A stretch of DNA of 64,000 nt from CAWJMF01 sp963843945 (GCA_963843945.1 CAWJMF010000002.1:620001-684000); one strand, 5' to 3'. Positions 34,947-42,758 are shown, counted from the stretch's first letter. The notes: generated from the sequence alone by a model not told the origin. Numbers and translations: made by a program.

Positions 34947-35789
34947 CTACGGGTGCGGCGGGATGTGACCCGTGAGCCACATTGCGAAGTAGAACGCGAT
35001 GCCGCCGAAGATATACGAGTCGAAACGGTCGAGCATGCCGCCGTGACCCCAGAGCAGGGTTCCCGCGTCTTTGACGGCGGCGTCGCGTTTGAGGGCCGAC
35101 TCGACGAGGTCGCCGCATTGCGCGGCGACGCTGGTGACCCCGCCGGCAAAGAGCCCTTGCCACCATTCGAGTCCCAGCTGCGGAACGAGCCCGAGCGCCG
35201 CCCCGACGGCGCAGCTGGCGACGAAACCTCCGATCGCACCCTCCCACGTCTTACGGGGCGAGATCGAGGAGAGCGGCGTGCGCCCAAGCGACGTTCCAAC
35301 CAGCATCGCGAAGATGTCCGTCGCCGCAATCAACAGGATGCTGGCCACGACGAGTTCGGCGCCGACGCGCGGGAGCGTGCGCAGCGCGATGAAGTACGAC
35401 CCGAGCCATCCGATATAGAGCACGCCGAAGAGCGTGAAGGCGCAGCGTGCGAGGTAGCCTTGACGCGAACCGACGAGTGCGAAAGCGACCGACAAGATGA
35501 TCGTTCCGCCGAGCAAGGCTCGCTCGTATTGATGTTGCGCGCCGAAGGCCGCCAATAAGATGTAGCCGGCGACCCCGAGGGCTGCGACCGGTAACACGAT
35601 GCCCGGGCCTTTGCGCGCCGAGAGCTGCGCAAATTCCCACAGCGAAGCGAGCGCGACCACCAAGAGCACGCACGTGAAGGTCGGCACGGTCGCGACCGAG
35701 GCCAGCACGGCGACCGCCAACAGCGTTCCCGTGATCGTGCGGCGGGCGAATTCGGGGATGCGCTCGGCGCGCGAGGCGGTAGCCGTTAG
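34947..35789 (-). CDS. cdsA: Phosphatidate cytidylyltransferase
   Basis: This protein of about 280 residues is CdsA-type, making CDP-diacylglycerol. Seven or so membrane helices precede the signature in SPRKTWEGAIGGFVAS and CGDLVESALKRDAAVKDAGTLLWGHGGMLDRFDS, the CDP-alcohol synthase motif. The first canonical start is TTG 35720. The frame continues upstream as ELTATASRAERIPEFARRTITGTLL, where the usual family N-terminus RTITG lies. It reaches CTA 35789 exactly at the four-base overlap with the uppS stop (CTAA). I give the longer span and treat the initiation codon as unresolved. Confidence 0.92.
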   Translation of the reverse strand, partial: LTATASRAERIPEFARRTITGTLLAVAVLASVATVPTFTCVLLVVALASLWEFAQLSARKGPGIVLPVAALGVAGYILLAAFGAQHQYERALLGGTIILSVAFALVGSRQGYLARCAFTLFGVLYIGWLGSYFIALRTLPRVGAELVVASILLIAATDIFAMLVGTSLGRTPLSSISPRKTWEGAIGGFVASCAVGAALGLVPQLGLEWWQGLFAGGVTSVAAQCGDLVESALKRDAAVKDAGTLLWGHGGMLDRFDSYIFGGIAFYFAMWLTGHIPPHP

Positions 35790-36526
35790 CTCGCTCCCGC
35801 CGAACGCAAGCGCGCCTGATATTCGGCGATGGCACGGGTGAAGGCGGCGCGCCCGAAGTCCGGCCAGAGCACGTCGGTCACGTACAGCTCCGTCTGCGCG
35901 ACCTGGAAGAGCAAAAAGTTCGAGAGCCGCGACTCGCCGCCCGGCCGAATGAGCAGATCGGGATCGCGCATGCCCGCCGTGTAGAGGTAGGACGAAATCG
36001 TGGCGTCGTCGATCGCATCCGGTTCGAGCTTGCCCGCCGCGACGTCGCCGGCGAGCCGCTCGACCGCCAGTTCCAACTCCGCCCGCGCGCTGTAGTTGAC
36101 CGCGAGGTTCAGCTGCAGGCCGTCGTTGCGAGCCGTCTTCTCCATGAGGAGTTCCATCGCGTCGCGCGATCCGCGCGGCAGCGCGCGGTATTGCCCGATC
36201 ACGACGACGCGCACGTTGTTGCGGTTCAGTTCGGCCAGCTCGTTCTGCGCGAAGTAGACCGCCAAGTCGAAGAGCAGCGAGATCTCGGTCTTCTCCCGCT
36301 TCCAGTTTTCCGTGGAAAAGCCGTAGACGGTCAGGGTCTCGATGCCGAAATCGCTGGCCGCGCGGGAAATTTCGCGCAGCGCCAGCATGCCGCGGCGATG
36401 GCCTTCGATCACGGGCAGCTTGCGCGCCTTGGCCCAGCGGCGGTTGCCGTCCATGATGATCGCAACGTGACGGGGTATCGCCGCGGCGTCCAGGTCGGGT
36501 GGCAGGGCGGCCGGCGCGGCTCTCAT
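35786..36526 (-). CDS. uppS: Undecaprenyl diphosphate synthase (isoprenyl transferase)
   Basis: This 246-residue cis-prenyltransferase condenses IPP to form undecaprenyl diphosphate, the carrier lipid for peptidoglycan. The catalytic HVAIIMDGNRRWAKARKLP (with the essential Asp) is followed by GFSTENWKR, and the C-terminal DLLIRPGGESRLSNFLLFQVAQTELYV region binds the second substrate. Start ATG 36526 overlaps the stop of a 67-residue upstream gene (ATGA). The stop (TAA 35786) is followed immediately by the cdsA frame. MEP-pathway genes dxr and ispG in the same block supply its substrates. Confidence 0.97.
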   Translation of the reverse strand: MRAAPAALPPDLDAAAIPRHVAIIMDGNRRWAKARKLPVIEGHRRGMLALREISRAASDFGIETLTVYGFSTENWKREKTEISLLFDLAVYFAQNELAELNRNNVRVVVIGQYRALPRGSRDAMELLMEKTARNDGLQLNLAVNYSARAELELAVERLAGDVAAGKLEPDAIDDATISSYLYTAGMRDPDLLIRPGGESRLSNFLLFQVAQTELYVTDVLWPDFGRAAFTRAIAEYQARLRSAGAS

Positions 36527-36726
36527 TTCGGGGGCGTCTCCAAGCGTTCGTAGCGTTCGTATCCGGCTACGATCTCGCTCAAACCGTCGCGTTCGCGCAC
36601 GCGGAGAACCCGAAGCGTCCCGAGGCCGGCGGCGGGATAGGGCGGCGCGAGGACTCGAAGGACGAGCGAGCGCCCGGCCAATGCTGCGCGCGCCGCGACC
36701 TCGGAGAGGAGGGTGAGCACGGCCAT
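36523..36726 (-). CDS. Small hypothetical protein coupled to uppS
   Basis: The 67-residue frame runs from ATG 36726 to a TGA overlapping the uppS ATG by four bases (ATGA). It reads MAVLTLLSEVAARAALAG at the start and ends in YERYERLETPPK. The coupling to uppS, the sensible start and the lack of an alternative in the gap support it. No known family is recognised, and I saw no ribosome site upstream of its start. It diverges from a small membrane-protein gene at 36803. Confidence 0.5.
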   Translation of the reverse strand: MAVLTLLSEVAARAALAGRSLVLRVLAPPYPAAGLGTLRVLRVRERDGLSEIVAGYERYERLETPPK

Positions 36727-36765
36727 CGGGTGCCGTTTTCCACAGGCACTGGGCGAATACTTCGC

Positions 36766-36795
36766 TGGACACGTCCCGGCCGTCTCCTCTAGAAT
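36766..36795 (+). promoter_or_regulatory. Promoter giving a leaderless transcript at 36803
   Basis: TGGACA (36766-36771) and TAGAAT (36790-36795) are separated by 18 bases. Exactly seven bases follow before ATG 36803, so transcription would begin on or next to the A of the start codon. This suggests a leaderless mRNA for the small membrane protein, and it fits the absence of a ribosome site. Confidence 0.6.
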
Positions 36796-36802
36796 GAACC
36801 CA

Positions 36803-37108
36803 ATGGCTTTGTGGACGGACGCTCTCCCACCGTTGTTGCTTGCGGCAACTTTTGCTGCGGTGGCCTGGGCGAATCGCTCGAAGCACCCCTCGGCGCACAA
36901 ACTTCTGCCGGCTTTGGCAGCGCTAGCCGGCCTCGCCACGATTTCGACGCTGACTTCAATGTTCGCGCCCCACAGTTGGTTCCGCAGCCACCTCGCCGAG
37001 GCGTACTGCGCTTCCCTGGCCGCGTCCATCGCGTTCGCACTTCGCTCGCGCTTGGTCGTCGCCCGCCATCGGCGGCAGCAGCCGCCGACGCGCTGGAGTC
37101 TCCGCTAA
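36803..37108 (+). CDS. Small membrane protein, probably leaderless
   Basis: This 101-residue protein has two or three hydrophobic segments (LPPLLLAATFAAVAWANRS, LLPALAALAGLATISTLTSM, YCASLAASIAFALRS) and ends in a basic tail (ARHRRQQPP). ATG 36803 follows a -10 box by seven bases. ATG 36794 is also in frame but would be part of the -10 box. It lies between the uppS branch and frr, oppositely oriented to both, and converges on frr. Function unknown. Confidence 0.65.
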   Translation: MALWTDALPPLLLAATFAAVAWANRSKHPSAHKLLPALAALAGLATISTLTSMFAPHSWFRSHLAEAYCASLAASIAFALRSRLVVARHRRQQPPTRWSLR

Positions 37109-37158
37109 GCCGGCTTTCCGAACATCGACGTCGGGATGGGCGCGGCGTCGCCTCGCTC

Positions 37159-37722
37159 CTAGACCTCCATGATTTCTTTTTCTTTGCTGTGGGTCAGGCC
37201 GTCGATGTCTTTGATGAATTTGTCGGTCAGCTTTTGCACGTGATCGGCGGCGCGCTTGTTCTCGTCGTCGGTGATCTTTGAATCTTTGTGGAGCGTCTTG
37301 AGTTCGTCGACGCTCTTGTGACGGATATTGCGGACGGCGATCTTCCCGTCTTCGGCTTTCTTGCGGACGATCTTGACGAGATCTTTGCGGCGCTCTTCGG
37401 TCAGCGGCGGGATCAGGAGCCGGATATGCTGACCGTCGACGTTCGGCGTCATGCCGAGATCGCTCGTCTCGATCGCCTTCTTGATCGCTCCGACCGTCGA
37501 CCGGTCGAAAGCGGAGATCTGCAGCGTGCGTGCGTCGGGCGTGCTGACGCTCGCGACTTGTTTCAGCGGGACCGACGAGCCGTATGCTTCGACGTGCAGG
37601 CGGTCGACCAGACCGACCGAAGCGCGTCCGGTGCGGACCGCCGTGAATTCGCCGCGGGTCGATTCGAGCGCTTTGTGCATGCGCTCCTCGGTATGTTTGT
37701 AGACGTCGTCGATCGCACTCAT
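37159..37722 (-). CDS. frr: Ribosome recycling factor
   Basis: This 187-residue RRF has the usual length and motifs. The N-terminal helix reads DDVYKHTEERMHKALESTRGEFTAVRTGRAS. The central domain has VSTPDARTLQISAFDRSTVGAIKKAIETSDLGMTPN, followed by GQHIRLLIPPLTEERRKDLVK. With EF-G it splits post-termination ribosomes. Start ATG 37722 overlaps the pyrH stop by four bases (ATGA). The csrA-rpsB-tsf-pyrH-frr order is the classic ribosome block. Confidence 0.98.
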   Translation of the reverse strand: MSAIDDVYKHTEERMHKALESTRGEFTAVRTGRASVGLVDRLHVEAYGSSVPLKQVASVSTPDARTLQISAFDRSTVGAIKKAIETSDLGMTPNVDGQHIRLLIPPLTEERRKDLVKIVRKKAEDGKIAVRNIRHKSVDELKTLHKDSKITDDENKRAADHVQKLTDKFIKDIDGLTHSKEKEIMEV

Positions 37723-38483
37723 TTTGCCGTCTCTCCTACCAGGCTGCGCGCGGGGCGCGGGCTGCCGGCCACCAGGGTGCCGATCGGCTCGCCGAAGACC
37801 ACGCGGCGGATGTTGCCCGGAACGTTCATGTCGAACACGATGATCGGAAGTTCGTTGTCCATGCAGAGCGTCAGGGCGGTGTTGTCCATCACCTCGAGAC
37901 CCATCTGCAAGACTTCCAAATAGGCGAGCTTAGTGAAACGCGTCGCGCTGCGATCCAGTTTCGGATCGGCGCTGTAGATGCCGTCGACTTTGGTCGCCTT
38001 GAGAATCGCATCCGCGCCGATCTCGACGGCGCGCAGCGCGGCCGTCGTGTCGGTGGTGAAGTACGGATTGCCGGTGCCGGCGCCGAAAATGACGACCCGG
38101 CCTTTCTCCAGATGGCGAATGGCGCGTCGCCGGATGTAGGGCTCCGCCACTTGCTGCATTTGGATCGCGGTCTGTACGCGCGAGGGCGTGCCCGTTCGCT
38201 CGAGAGCGTCCTGCAACGCGAGTGCGTTGATGACGGTCGCCAGCATGCCCATGTAGTCGGCCGTCGCCCGGTCCATGCCGCCGGCTTCGTGCGCTTTGCC
38301 GCGCCAAATGTTTCCGCCGCCGACGACCACCGCAACCGAAACGCCGGCGCGGGCGACGACGGCGATCTCTTCGGCCATCGCGGCCGTCGTCGCAAAGTCG
38401 ACCGAGCTCTCGTTGCCCGAAAAGGCTTCGCCCGAGAGCTTCAGCAGGATGCGGCGGTACGCGGGAGGCTCGCTAAGACTCAC
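37719..38483 (-). CDS. pyrH: UMP kinase
   Basis: This 254-residue hexameric UMP kinase phosphorylates UMP with ATP. Family marks are RILLKLSGEAFSGNES, VVVGGGNIWRGKAHEAGGMDRATADYMGML, and VVIFGAGTGNPYFTTDTTAALRAVEI. Start GTG 38483 overlaps the tsf end by 11 bases. The C-terminus (AGSPRPARSLVGETAK) is a short extension beyond the usual end. It is co-transcribed with rpsB and tsf upstream and frr downstream. Confidence 0.97.
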   Translation of the reverse strand: MSLSEPPAYRRILLKLSGEAFSGNESSVDFATTAAMAEEIAVVARAGVSVAVVVGGGNIWRGKAHEAGGMDRATADYMGMLATVINALALQDALERTGTPSRVQTAIQMQQVAEPYIRRRAIRHLEKGRVVIFGAGTGNPYFTTDTTAALRAVEIGADAILKATKVDGIYSADPKLDRSATRFTKLAYLEVLQMGLEVMDNTALTLCMDNELPIIVFDMNVPGNIRRVVFGEPIGTLVAGSPRPARSLVGETAK

Positions 38484-39084
38484 CGATGGCGAACTTCGTA
38501 AAGCGCCGGACTTGGATGTTCTCCCCGAGCACGCCGACGACCGAACCGATCAATTCGCCGACCGTTTGATCCTCGTTCATGATGAACGGTTGATCGACCA
38601 AGACATGATCGCCGTACCATTTGTTCAGTTTTCCTTCGATGATGCGCGCCACGACCTCCGCCGGTTTGCCGGCGGGGACTTCCTTGGCGAGTTCGGCCTT
38701 AACCTCGGCCAGCTTCTCCTCGGGTACCGCGGCGCGGTCGACGAAAGCCGGATTCGTGGCGAACACGTGCTTCGCCAGGTCTTGGGCGAGCTGCTTGAAG
38801 CGCTCGTTGCGCGCCACGAAGTCCGTCTCGCAGTCGACCTCGAGGAGGACGCCCGCCTTGTCGTTGTGGTGGATGTACGAAACGACCAGCCCCTCTTTGG
38901 CGAGGCGGTCCGATTTCTTCGCGGCCTTCGACATGCCCGAATCGGCCAGGTTCTTCTTCGCCGTATCGTAGTCGCCGTTTGCCGTCAGCAGCGCTGCGCG
39001 GCAATCCATCATACCGGCGCCGGTCTCGTCGCGGAGCCGTTTGATTTCCTCGGGTGACGGTTTATAGGTGGTGGCGGAGTTCAC
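38473..39084 (-). CDS. tsf: Elongation factor Ts, short form
   Basis: This 203-residue EF-Ts exchanges GDP on EF-Tu. It shows the N-terminal UBA-like domain (EEIKRLRDETGAGMMDCRAALLTANGDYDTAKKNLADSG) and the core with SYIHHNDKAGVLLEVDCETDFVARNERF. It is shorter than the E. coli protein (283) and close to the Thermus-type length, so one of the core subdomains is missing. Start GTG 39084 overlaps the rpsB stop (GTGA). Confidence 0.96.
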   Translation of the reverse strand: MNSATTYKPSPEEIKRLRDETGAGMMDCRAALLTANGDYDTAKKNLADSGMSKAAKKSDRLAKEGLVVSYIHHNDKAGVLLEVDCETDFVARNERFKQLAQDLAKHVFATNPAFVDRAAVPEEKLAEVKAELAKEVPAGKPAEVVARIIEGKLNKWYGDHVLVDQPFIMNEDQTVGELIGSVVGVLGENIQVRRFTKFAIGES

Positions 39085-39890
39085 GAAACGGTGGCCTCTT
39101 CTGGGACGGCTTCGGCTTGGCTAGGTTCGGGCGCTTCGACGGCGACGGCTTCGGGTTCGGCGTAGGCTTCGGCGTAGTCGTCTTCATCGTAGCCGGCGCT
39201 CTCGGTTTCGGTCTTGCCCTCGATGATCGCGTCGGAGATCTTGGAGACCATGAGCTTCACGGCCCGGATAGCGTCGTCGTTACCGGGGATGGGATAGTCG
39301 ATCTCGTCGGGATCGCAGTTCGTGTCGATGACCGCGATGATCGGGATCTTCAACTTGCGGGCTTCGAGGACGGCGATGCGCTCTTTCTTCGGATCGACGA
39401 TGAAGACCGCATCCGGCAAGCGGTGCATGTCTTTGATCCCGCCGAGGTAGCGCTCGAGCTTGGCGAGCTCGTCGCTCAAGCGGCGCACTTCCTTTTTAGG
39501 AAGCATGTCGAAGGTGCCTTGCGCGCGCATTCCCTCGAGTTCGCGCAGGCGCGCAATGCGGCGCTGAATCGTCGCAAAGTTCGTCAGCGTTCCGCCTAGC
39601 CAGCGCTCGTTGACGAAGAACGTCCCGGCGCGCTCGGCCTCTTCTTTCACCACGTCCTGCGCCTGCTTCTTGGTGCCGACGTACAGGATCACTTTGTTAT
39701 CGCGCGCCATCTGCTTGACGGTCGCGTAGACTTCGCGCAGCATCAGCACGGTCTTCTGCAGATCGATGATGTAGATGCCGTTGCGCTCTTGAAAGATGTA
39801 CGGCTTCATCTTCGGGTTCCAGCGCCGCGTCTGGTGGCCGAAGTGCACTCCCGCTTCGAGGAGCGCTTTCATGGAAATAACGGACGTCAC
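39081..39890 (-). CDS. rpsB: 30S ribosomal protein S2
   Basis: This 269-residue S2 reads MTSVISMKALLEAGVHFGHQ from GTG 39890, then TRRWNPKMKPYIFQERNGIYIIDLQ. Its C-terminal GKTETESAGYDEDDYAEAY plus an Ala/Glu/Pro-rich acidic tail adds about 30 residues beyond the core. GTG 39890 has AAAGGTCC upstream, and it also overlaps the stop of a 21-residue leader ORF by four bases (GTGA). A strong extended -10 promoter lies about 105 bases upstream. It leads the rpsB-tsf-pyrH-frr operon. Confidence 0.97.
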   Translation of the reverse strand: MTSVISMKALLEAGVHFGHQTRRWNPKMKPYIFQERNGIYIIDLQKTVLMLREVYATVKQMARDNKVILYVGTKKQAQDVVKEEAERAGTFFVNERWLGGTLTNFATIQRRIARLRELEGMRAQGTFDMLPKKEVRRLSDELAKLERYLGGIKDMHRLPDAVFIVDPKKERIAVLEARKLKIPIIAVIDTNCDPDEIDYPIPGNDDAIRAVKLMVSKISDAIIEGKTETESAGYDEDDYAEAYAEPEAVAVEAPEPSQAEAVPEEATVS

Positions 39891-39952
39891 GAAATGGACC
39901 TTTCTGACCCCTCGCCGGCGGCATCCCTGCCGCGGACGACGTGTGGGATCAT
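39887..39952 (-). CDS. Candidate 21-residue leader peptide of rpsB
   Basis: ATG 39952 opens a 21-residue frame (MIPHVVRG..., ending in SERSIS) whose TGA overlaps the rpsB GTG by four bases. A perfect AAGGAGG sits nine bases upstream of this ATG (39962-39968), a much stronger site than the one before rpsB itself. ATG 39957 lies closer but opens only a two-codon frame. The arrangement suggests that ribosomes load at the strong site and reach rpsB by coupling. The sequence does not show a metabolite-sensing codon run. Confidence 0.5.
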   Translation of the reverse strand: MIPHVVRGRDAAGEGSERSIS

Positions 39953-39993
39953 CGCATCCAGCCTCCTTGCCGGATGAAATGGGCAACTCCGGG

Positions 39994-40022
39994 AGTATAG
40001 CATAGCCCGCCCCGGCCCTCAA
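39994..40022 (-). promoter_or_regulatory. rpsB operon promoter, extended -10 type
   Basis: On the minus strand TTGAGG (40022-40017) and TATACT (39999-39994) are separated by 17 bases, and TGC directly before TATACT gives an extended -10. The transcript would start near 39987 and carry a leader of about 97 bases before rpsB that includes the leader ORF. Confidence 0.7.
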
Positions 40023-40040
40023 AGGGCCGCAGTTGCGGCC
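40014..40040. terminator. Overlapping hairpins between csrA and rpsB
   Basis: GGCCCT-CAA-AGGGCC (40014-40028) and GGCCGC-AGTT-GCGGCC (40025-40040) share bases, so only one can form at a time. Read on the minus strand, the second hairpin is followed by CTTTG, a weak terminator-like tail for csrA. The first hairpin covers the -35 box of the rpsB promoter. A role in termination or attenuation is possible but not proven. Confidence 0.35.
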
Positions 40041-40061
40041 GCGACGGGCAGCAGGTCGGTC

Positions 40062-40256
40062 CTAGCCGGCCTTCCGCCGAGGTTCGCGCTCGCCGCCGCG
40101 TGCGATCTCTTCGTAGATCTCGGCACGATGCACGCTGACCGAGCGCGGCGCCTCGATGCCCAGGCGCACCTGGTCGCGGTCGACCGACACGATCACGACG
40201 CGGACGTCGTCGCCGATCACGATCGCCTGGTTCGGCTTCCGAGTGAGAACCAGCAT
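40062..40256 (-). CDS. csrA: Carbon storage regulator CsrA
   Basis: This 64-residue RNA-binding protein starts MLVLTRKPNQAIVIGDDVRVVIVSVDRDQVRLGIEAP, an essentially textbook CsrA. The RNA-contact residues of the first strand (LTRK) and the C-terminal helix (RAEIYEEI) are intact. It represses or stabilises mRNAs by binding GGA motifs. Start ATG 40256 follows GGAGGGAG, which itself contains two GGA triplets, so autoregulation is plausible. It lies upstream of rpsB on the same strand, with a 170-base gap. No flagellar genes (fliW or flagellin) are in this window. Confidence 0.95.
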   Translation of the reverse strand: MLVLTRKPNQAIVIGDDVRVVIVSVDRDQVRLGIEAPRSVSVHRAEIYEEIARGGEREPRRKAG

Positions 40257-40344
40257 GGTGGACTCCCTCCATTCGCCCGCAGCCGCGGGCGACCCGCACC
40301 CTCCGTTAGGTCCTTCTGCCCAACCAAGGAAGCCCTCGCCTTGG
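40257..40344 (-). promoter_or_regulatory. csrA leader with two hairpins and GGA motifs
   Basis: Upstream of csrA on the minus strand are CCAAGG paired with CCTTGG (40324-40329 and 40339-40344) and CGCCCGC-AGCC-GCGGGCG (40274-40291). The ribosome site GGAGGGAG follows directly and carries two GGA triplets, with further GGA triplets in the leader. This fits CsrA binding its own message. Confidence 0.45.
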
Positions 40345-40354
40345 CGCCTCGCGG

Positions 40355-42115
40355 CTAGAGGGCGAACTGGGTGGCGTGGAGGCGCGCGTAACGACCGCCG
40401 CGGGCCAGGAGCACGTCGTGCGAGCCGACCTCGACGACCCGCCCGGCTTCGATGTAGAGGATCTTGTTGGCGCGGCGGATCGTCGAGAGGCGGTGCGCGA
40501 CGATCAGGGTAGTGCGGCCGGGGAGCAGCCGGTCGAGAGCGGCTTCGATGAGGCGTTCGGAGTGGCTGTCGAGGGCGCTCGTGGCTTCGTCGAGGATGAG
40601 GATGCGCGGGTCGCGCAGGACGGCGCGGGCGATCGAGATGCGCTGACGCTGGCCGCCGGAGAGGCGGATACCCCGTTCGCCGACGGCCGTGTTGTAGCCG
40701 AGCGGCAGATCGAGGATGAACTCCTCGGCGTTCGCTTCGCGGGCGGCCTCCTCGATTTCGCTTTGCGTCGCTTCGAGCCGGCCGTAGCGGATGTTCTCGG
40801 CGATCGTGCCGCTGAAGAGCAAGGCTTCTTGCGGCACGATGCCGATCGCACCGCGCAGTTGCGCGAGGCGCAGCATGCCGAGATCCGTTCCGTCGAGGGT
40901 GATGCGGCCGCTCTGCGGTTCGTAGAAGCGCGGGACCAGATTGACGATCGTGGTTTTTCCCGCGCCGGAGGGGCCGACCAGCGCCACGATTTCGCCAGCT
41001 TCGATGACCGCGCTGAGGTCGTGCAGCACCGGCGGCGAGTCGGTGTAGGCGAAGGTGACGCCTTCGAAGCGCAGCTCGCCTTCGATGCGCGGGAGTTGCA
41101 CGGCATCGGGACGATCCGCCCGTTCGACCGGCAAATCGAGCACTTCGTAGACGCGCGCGCCGCCGACGAGTGCTTTCGAGAGATCGCCGATGTAGGCTGC
41201 GAAGCGGTTGAGCGGGTTGATCGCGAGCACGACCGCCGTCCAGAAGCTGATCGTCGAGGCCTCGTTCATCCGGCCGACCACGACCTCGCGCGCCGAGAAC
41301 GCGACGACGGCGAGCAACGCGATGACGATGATCATCGCGACGACCGGGGTCTGCGTTTGTCCTAGCTGCGTGAGCTTCATGTAGGCGCCGAAATAGCTCT
41401 CGTTGAGATCGGCGAAACGCTTGGCTTCGTAATCTTCGCGCCCGAATGCCTTGATGATCCGCTCGCCCGCGAACGCTTCCGACATGCCGGCCGAGAGATC
41501 CGCGATGCGTTGTTGCGCGCCGCGCGTGCTGTTGGAGATGAGGCGCGTGAACGTCGCCACGGCGAAGTTGACGACCGGCGCGAACACGAGCAGGAAGAGC
41601 GCGAGCAGCCAATCGGTATAGATCATGTAGGCGAGCGCGCCGACGAAGGTGATCAAGGTCTGGAACATCTGCGGCAGCGAGATGCTGACCGCGTCGGTCA
41701 TCAGCGCGAGATCGTTGGTCGAGCGCGAGAGAAACTCACCGGGCCGCCACTTGTCGAACTCGCCCAGCGGCAGGTGGAGGATTCGCGAGAACATGCGGAC
41801 CCGCAAGCTCGCGATCAATTTCTGGCCGCTCCAGGCGGTCAAATAGTTCTGCCCGTAGGAGGCCGCGTTCGAAATCAAATTGACCAGGAACAGCCCGACG
41901 ATCACTTCGTACAGGATCGTCATGTTGTGCTGCCGGTCGTCGATCACGCGCGAAACGATCAGCGGAAACGCCTTGGCGTAGGCCAGGGGCCCGAGCCCGG
42001 CGATGGCGCCCAGCACGAGCGAGAAGATCAAGCGCGGATAGTAGGGTTTCGCCTCCTTCAGGAGCCGGCGCAAAACTTGATTGCGCGAAACCTTTACCTC
42101 GACGGCGGGGTACAT
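40355..42115 (-). CDS. ABC transporter, fused membrane and ATPase domains (MsbA-like)
   Basis: This half-transporter of about 586 residues has six membrane helices (residues of about 25-310) followed by an ATPase domain. The ATPase shows Walker A VGPSGAGKTTIVNLV, the signature LSGGQRQRISIARAVL, and Walker B ILILDEATSALD followed by the switch His in VAHRLSTIRRANK. Homologues of this type export lipid A, glycolipids or drugs as homodimers. The start is ATG 42115, or GTG 42121 six bases upstream. Its ATG and that of the divergent plus-strand gene share the palindrome CATG, so there is no space between the two genes. Confidence 0.93.
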   Translation of the reverse strand: MYPAVEVKVSRNQVLRRLLKEAKPYYPRLIFSLVLGAIAGLGPLAYAKAFPLIVSRVIDDRQHNMTILYEVIVGLFLVNLISNAASYGQNYLTAWSGQKLIASLRVRMFSRILHLPLGEFDKWRPGEFLSRSTNDLALMTDAVSISLPQMFQTLITFVGALAYMIYTDWLLALFLLVFAPVVNFAVATFTRLISNSTRGAQQRIADLSAGMSEAFAGERIIKAFGREDYEAKRFADLNESYFGAYMKLTQLGQTQTPVVAMIIVIALLAVVAFSAREVVVGRMNEASTISFWTAVVLAINPLNRFAAYIGDLSKALVGGARVYEVLDLPVERADRPDAVQLPRIEGELRFEGVTFAYTDSPPVLHDLSAVIEAGEIVALVGPSGAGKTTIVNLVPRFYEPQSGRITLDGTDLGMLRLAQLRGAIGIVPQEALLFSGTIAENIRYGRLEATQSEIEEAAREANAEEFILDLPLGYNTAVGERGIRLSGGQRQRISIARAVLRDPRILILDEATSALDSHSERLIEAALDRLLPGRTTLIVAHRLSTIRRANKILYIEAGRVVEVGSHDVLLARGGRYARLHATQFAL

Positions 42116-42758
42116 GGCCACGACTCACCCGTTCGCCGGAGATACCCGCGTGGACTGTTACTTTCACAAAGCCGTTCCGTCCGTTGCCGTCTGCCGCGAC
42201 TGTCAAAAGACGATCTGTGCGACCTGTCGCGACGCGCAAGGCCTCTGCCCGGGCTGCCGCCTCGACCAGCGAATCAAGTCGGCGCAGTCGGCTCGCACCG
42301 GGCTGACCGGGCAGGTCGGCCCCTCGAATCCGCCCCCGCCGCAGAGCCCGCCGCCGCCGCCAAACCGCGCGCCGCAGGCGCGCGCGACCGCCACGCTCGC
42401 GACCATTTCGCCCGAAACGCGCGCGCTGCTGGCCGCCGGCTACCCCCTCTGGCCGCTGGCTGCGCTGGCACTGCTCGATCCCAAACGCACGCCGGAGGTG
42501 CGCCGCCAAGCGCTCCAATCGCTCGCCTTCAACTTCGGCTCGTACGCGCTCATCCTCACGCTGGGAGCGATCTCGCACATCCCGATTTTGGGCTTGAGCG
42601 CCTTCCCGCTATTCGTCCTGGGCTTCCCGGTTTGGTTCGTCATGAGCGTCGTCTACGGCGTGAAGGTCTGGTACGGTGACGACGTGCGCATCCCGATCGT
42701 CAGCGACTGGCTCGACGTGCGCGAAGCGCGCGCTCAAGAAACGGCGCGCGCCCGGTAA
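42114..42758 (+). CDS. Zinc-ribbon/B-box-like membrane protein
   Basis: This 214-residue protein has an N-terminal Cys/His cluster: CYFHKAVPSVAVCRDCQKTICATC, then CPGCRLDQR, a B-box-like zinc-binding pattern. A Pro-rich linker (PSNPPPPQSPPPPPN, about residues 60-80) precedes two or three membrane segments (about 100-190: LWPLAALALLDP, LILTLGAISHIPIL, LFVLGFPVWFVMSVVYG). A short soluble tail follows. Similar proteins occur beside ABC or membrane-stress genes in several phyla, but their role is unknown. Its ATG overlaps the divergent ABC gene start. Its end overlaps the photolyase gene by 25 bases. Confidence 0.85.
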   Translation: MATTHPFAGDTRVDCYFHKAVPSVAVCRDCQKTICATCRDAQGLCPGCRLDQRIKSAQSARTGLTGQVGPSNPPPPQSPPPPPNRAPQARATATLATISPETRALLAAGYPLWPLAALALLDPKRTPEVRRQALQSLAFNFGSYALILTLGAISHIPILGLSAFPLFVLGFPVWFVMSVVYGVKVWYGDDVRIPIVSDWLDVREARAQETARAR

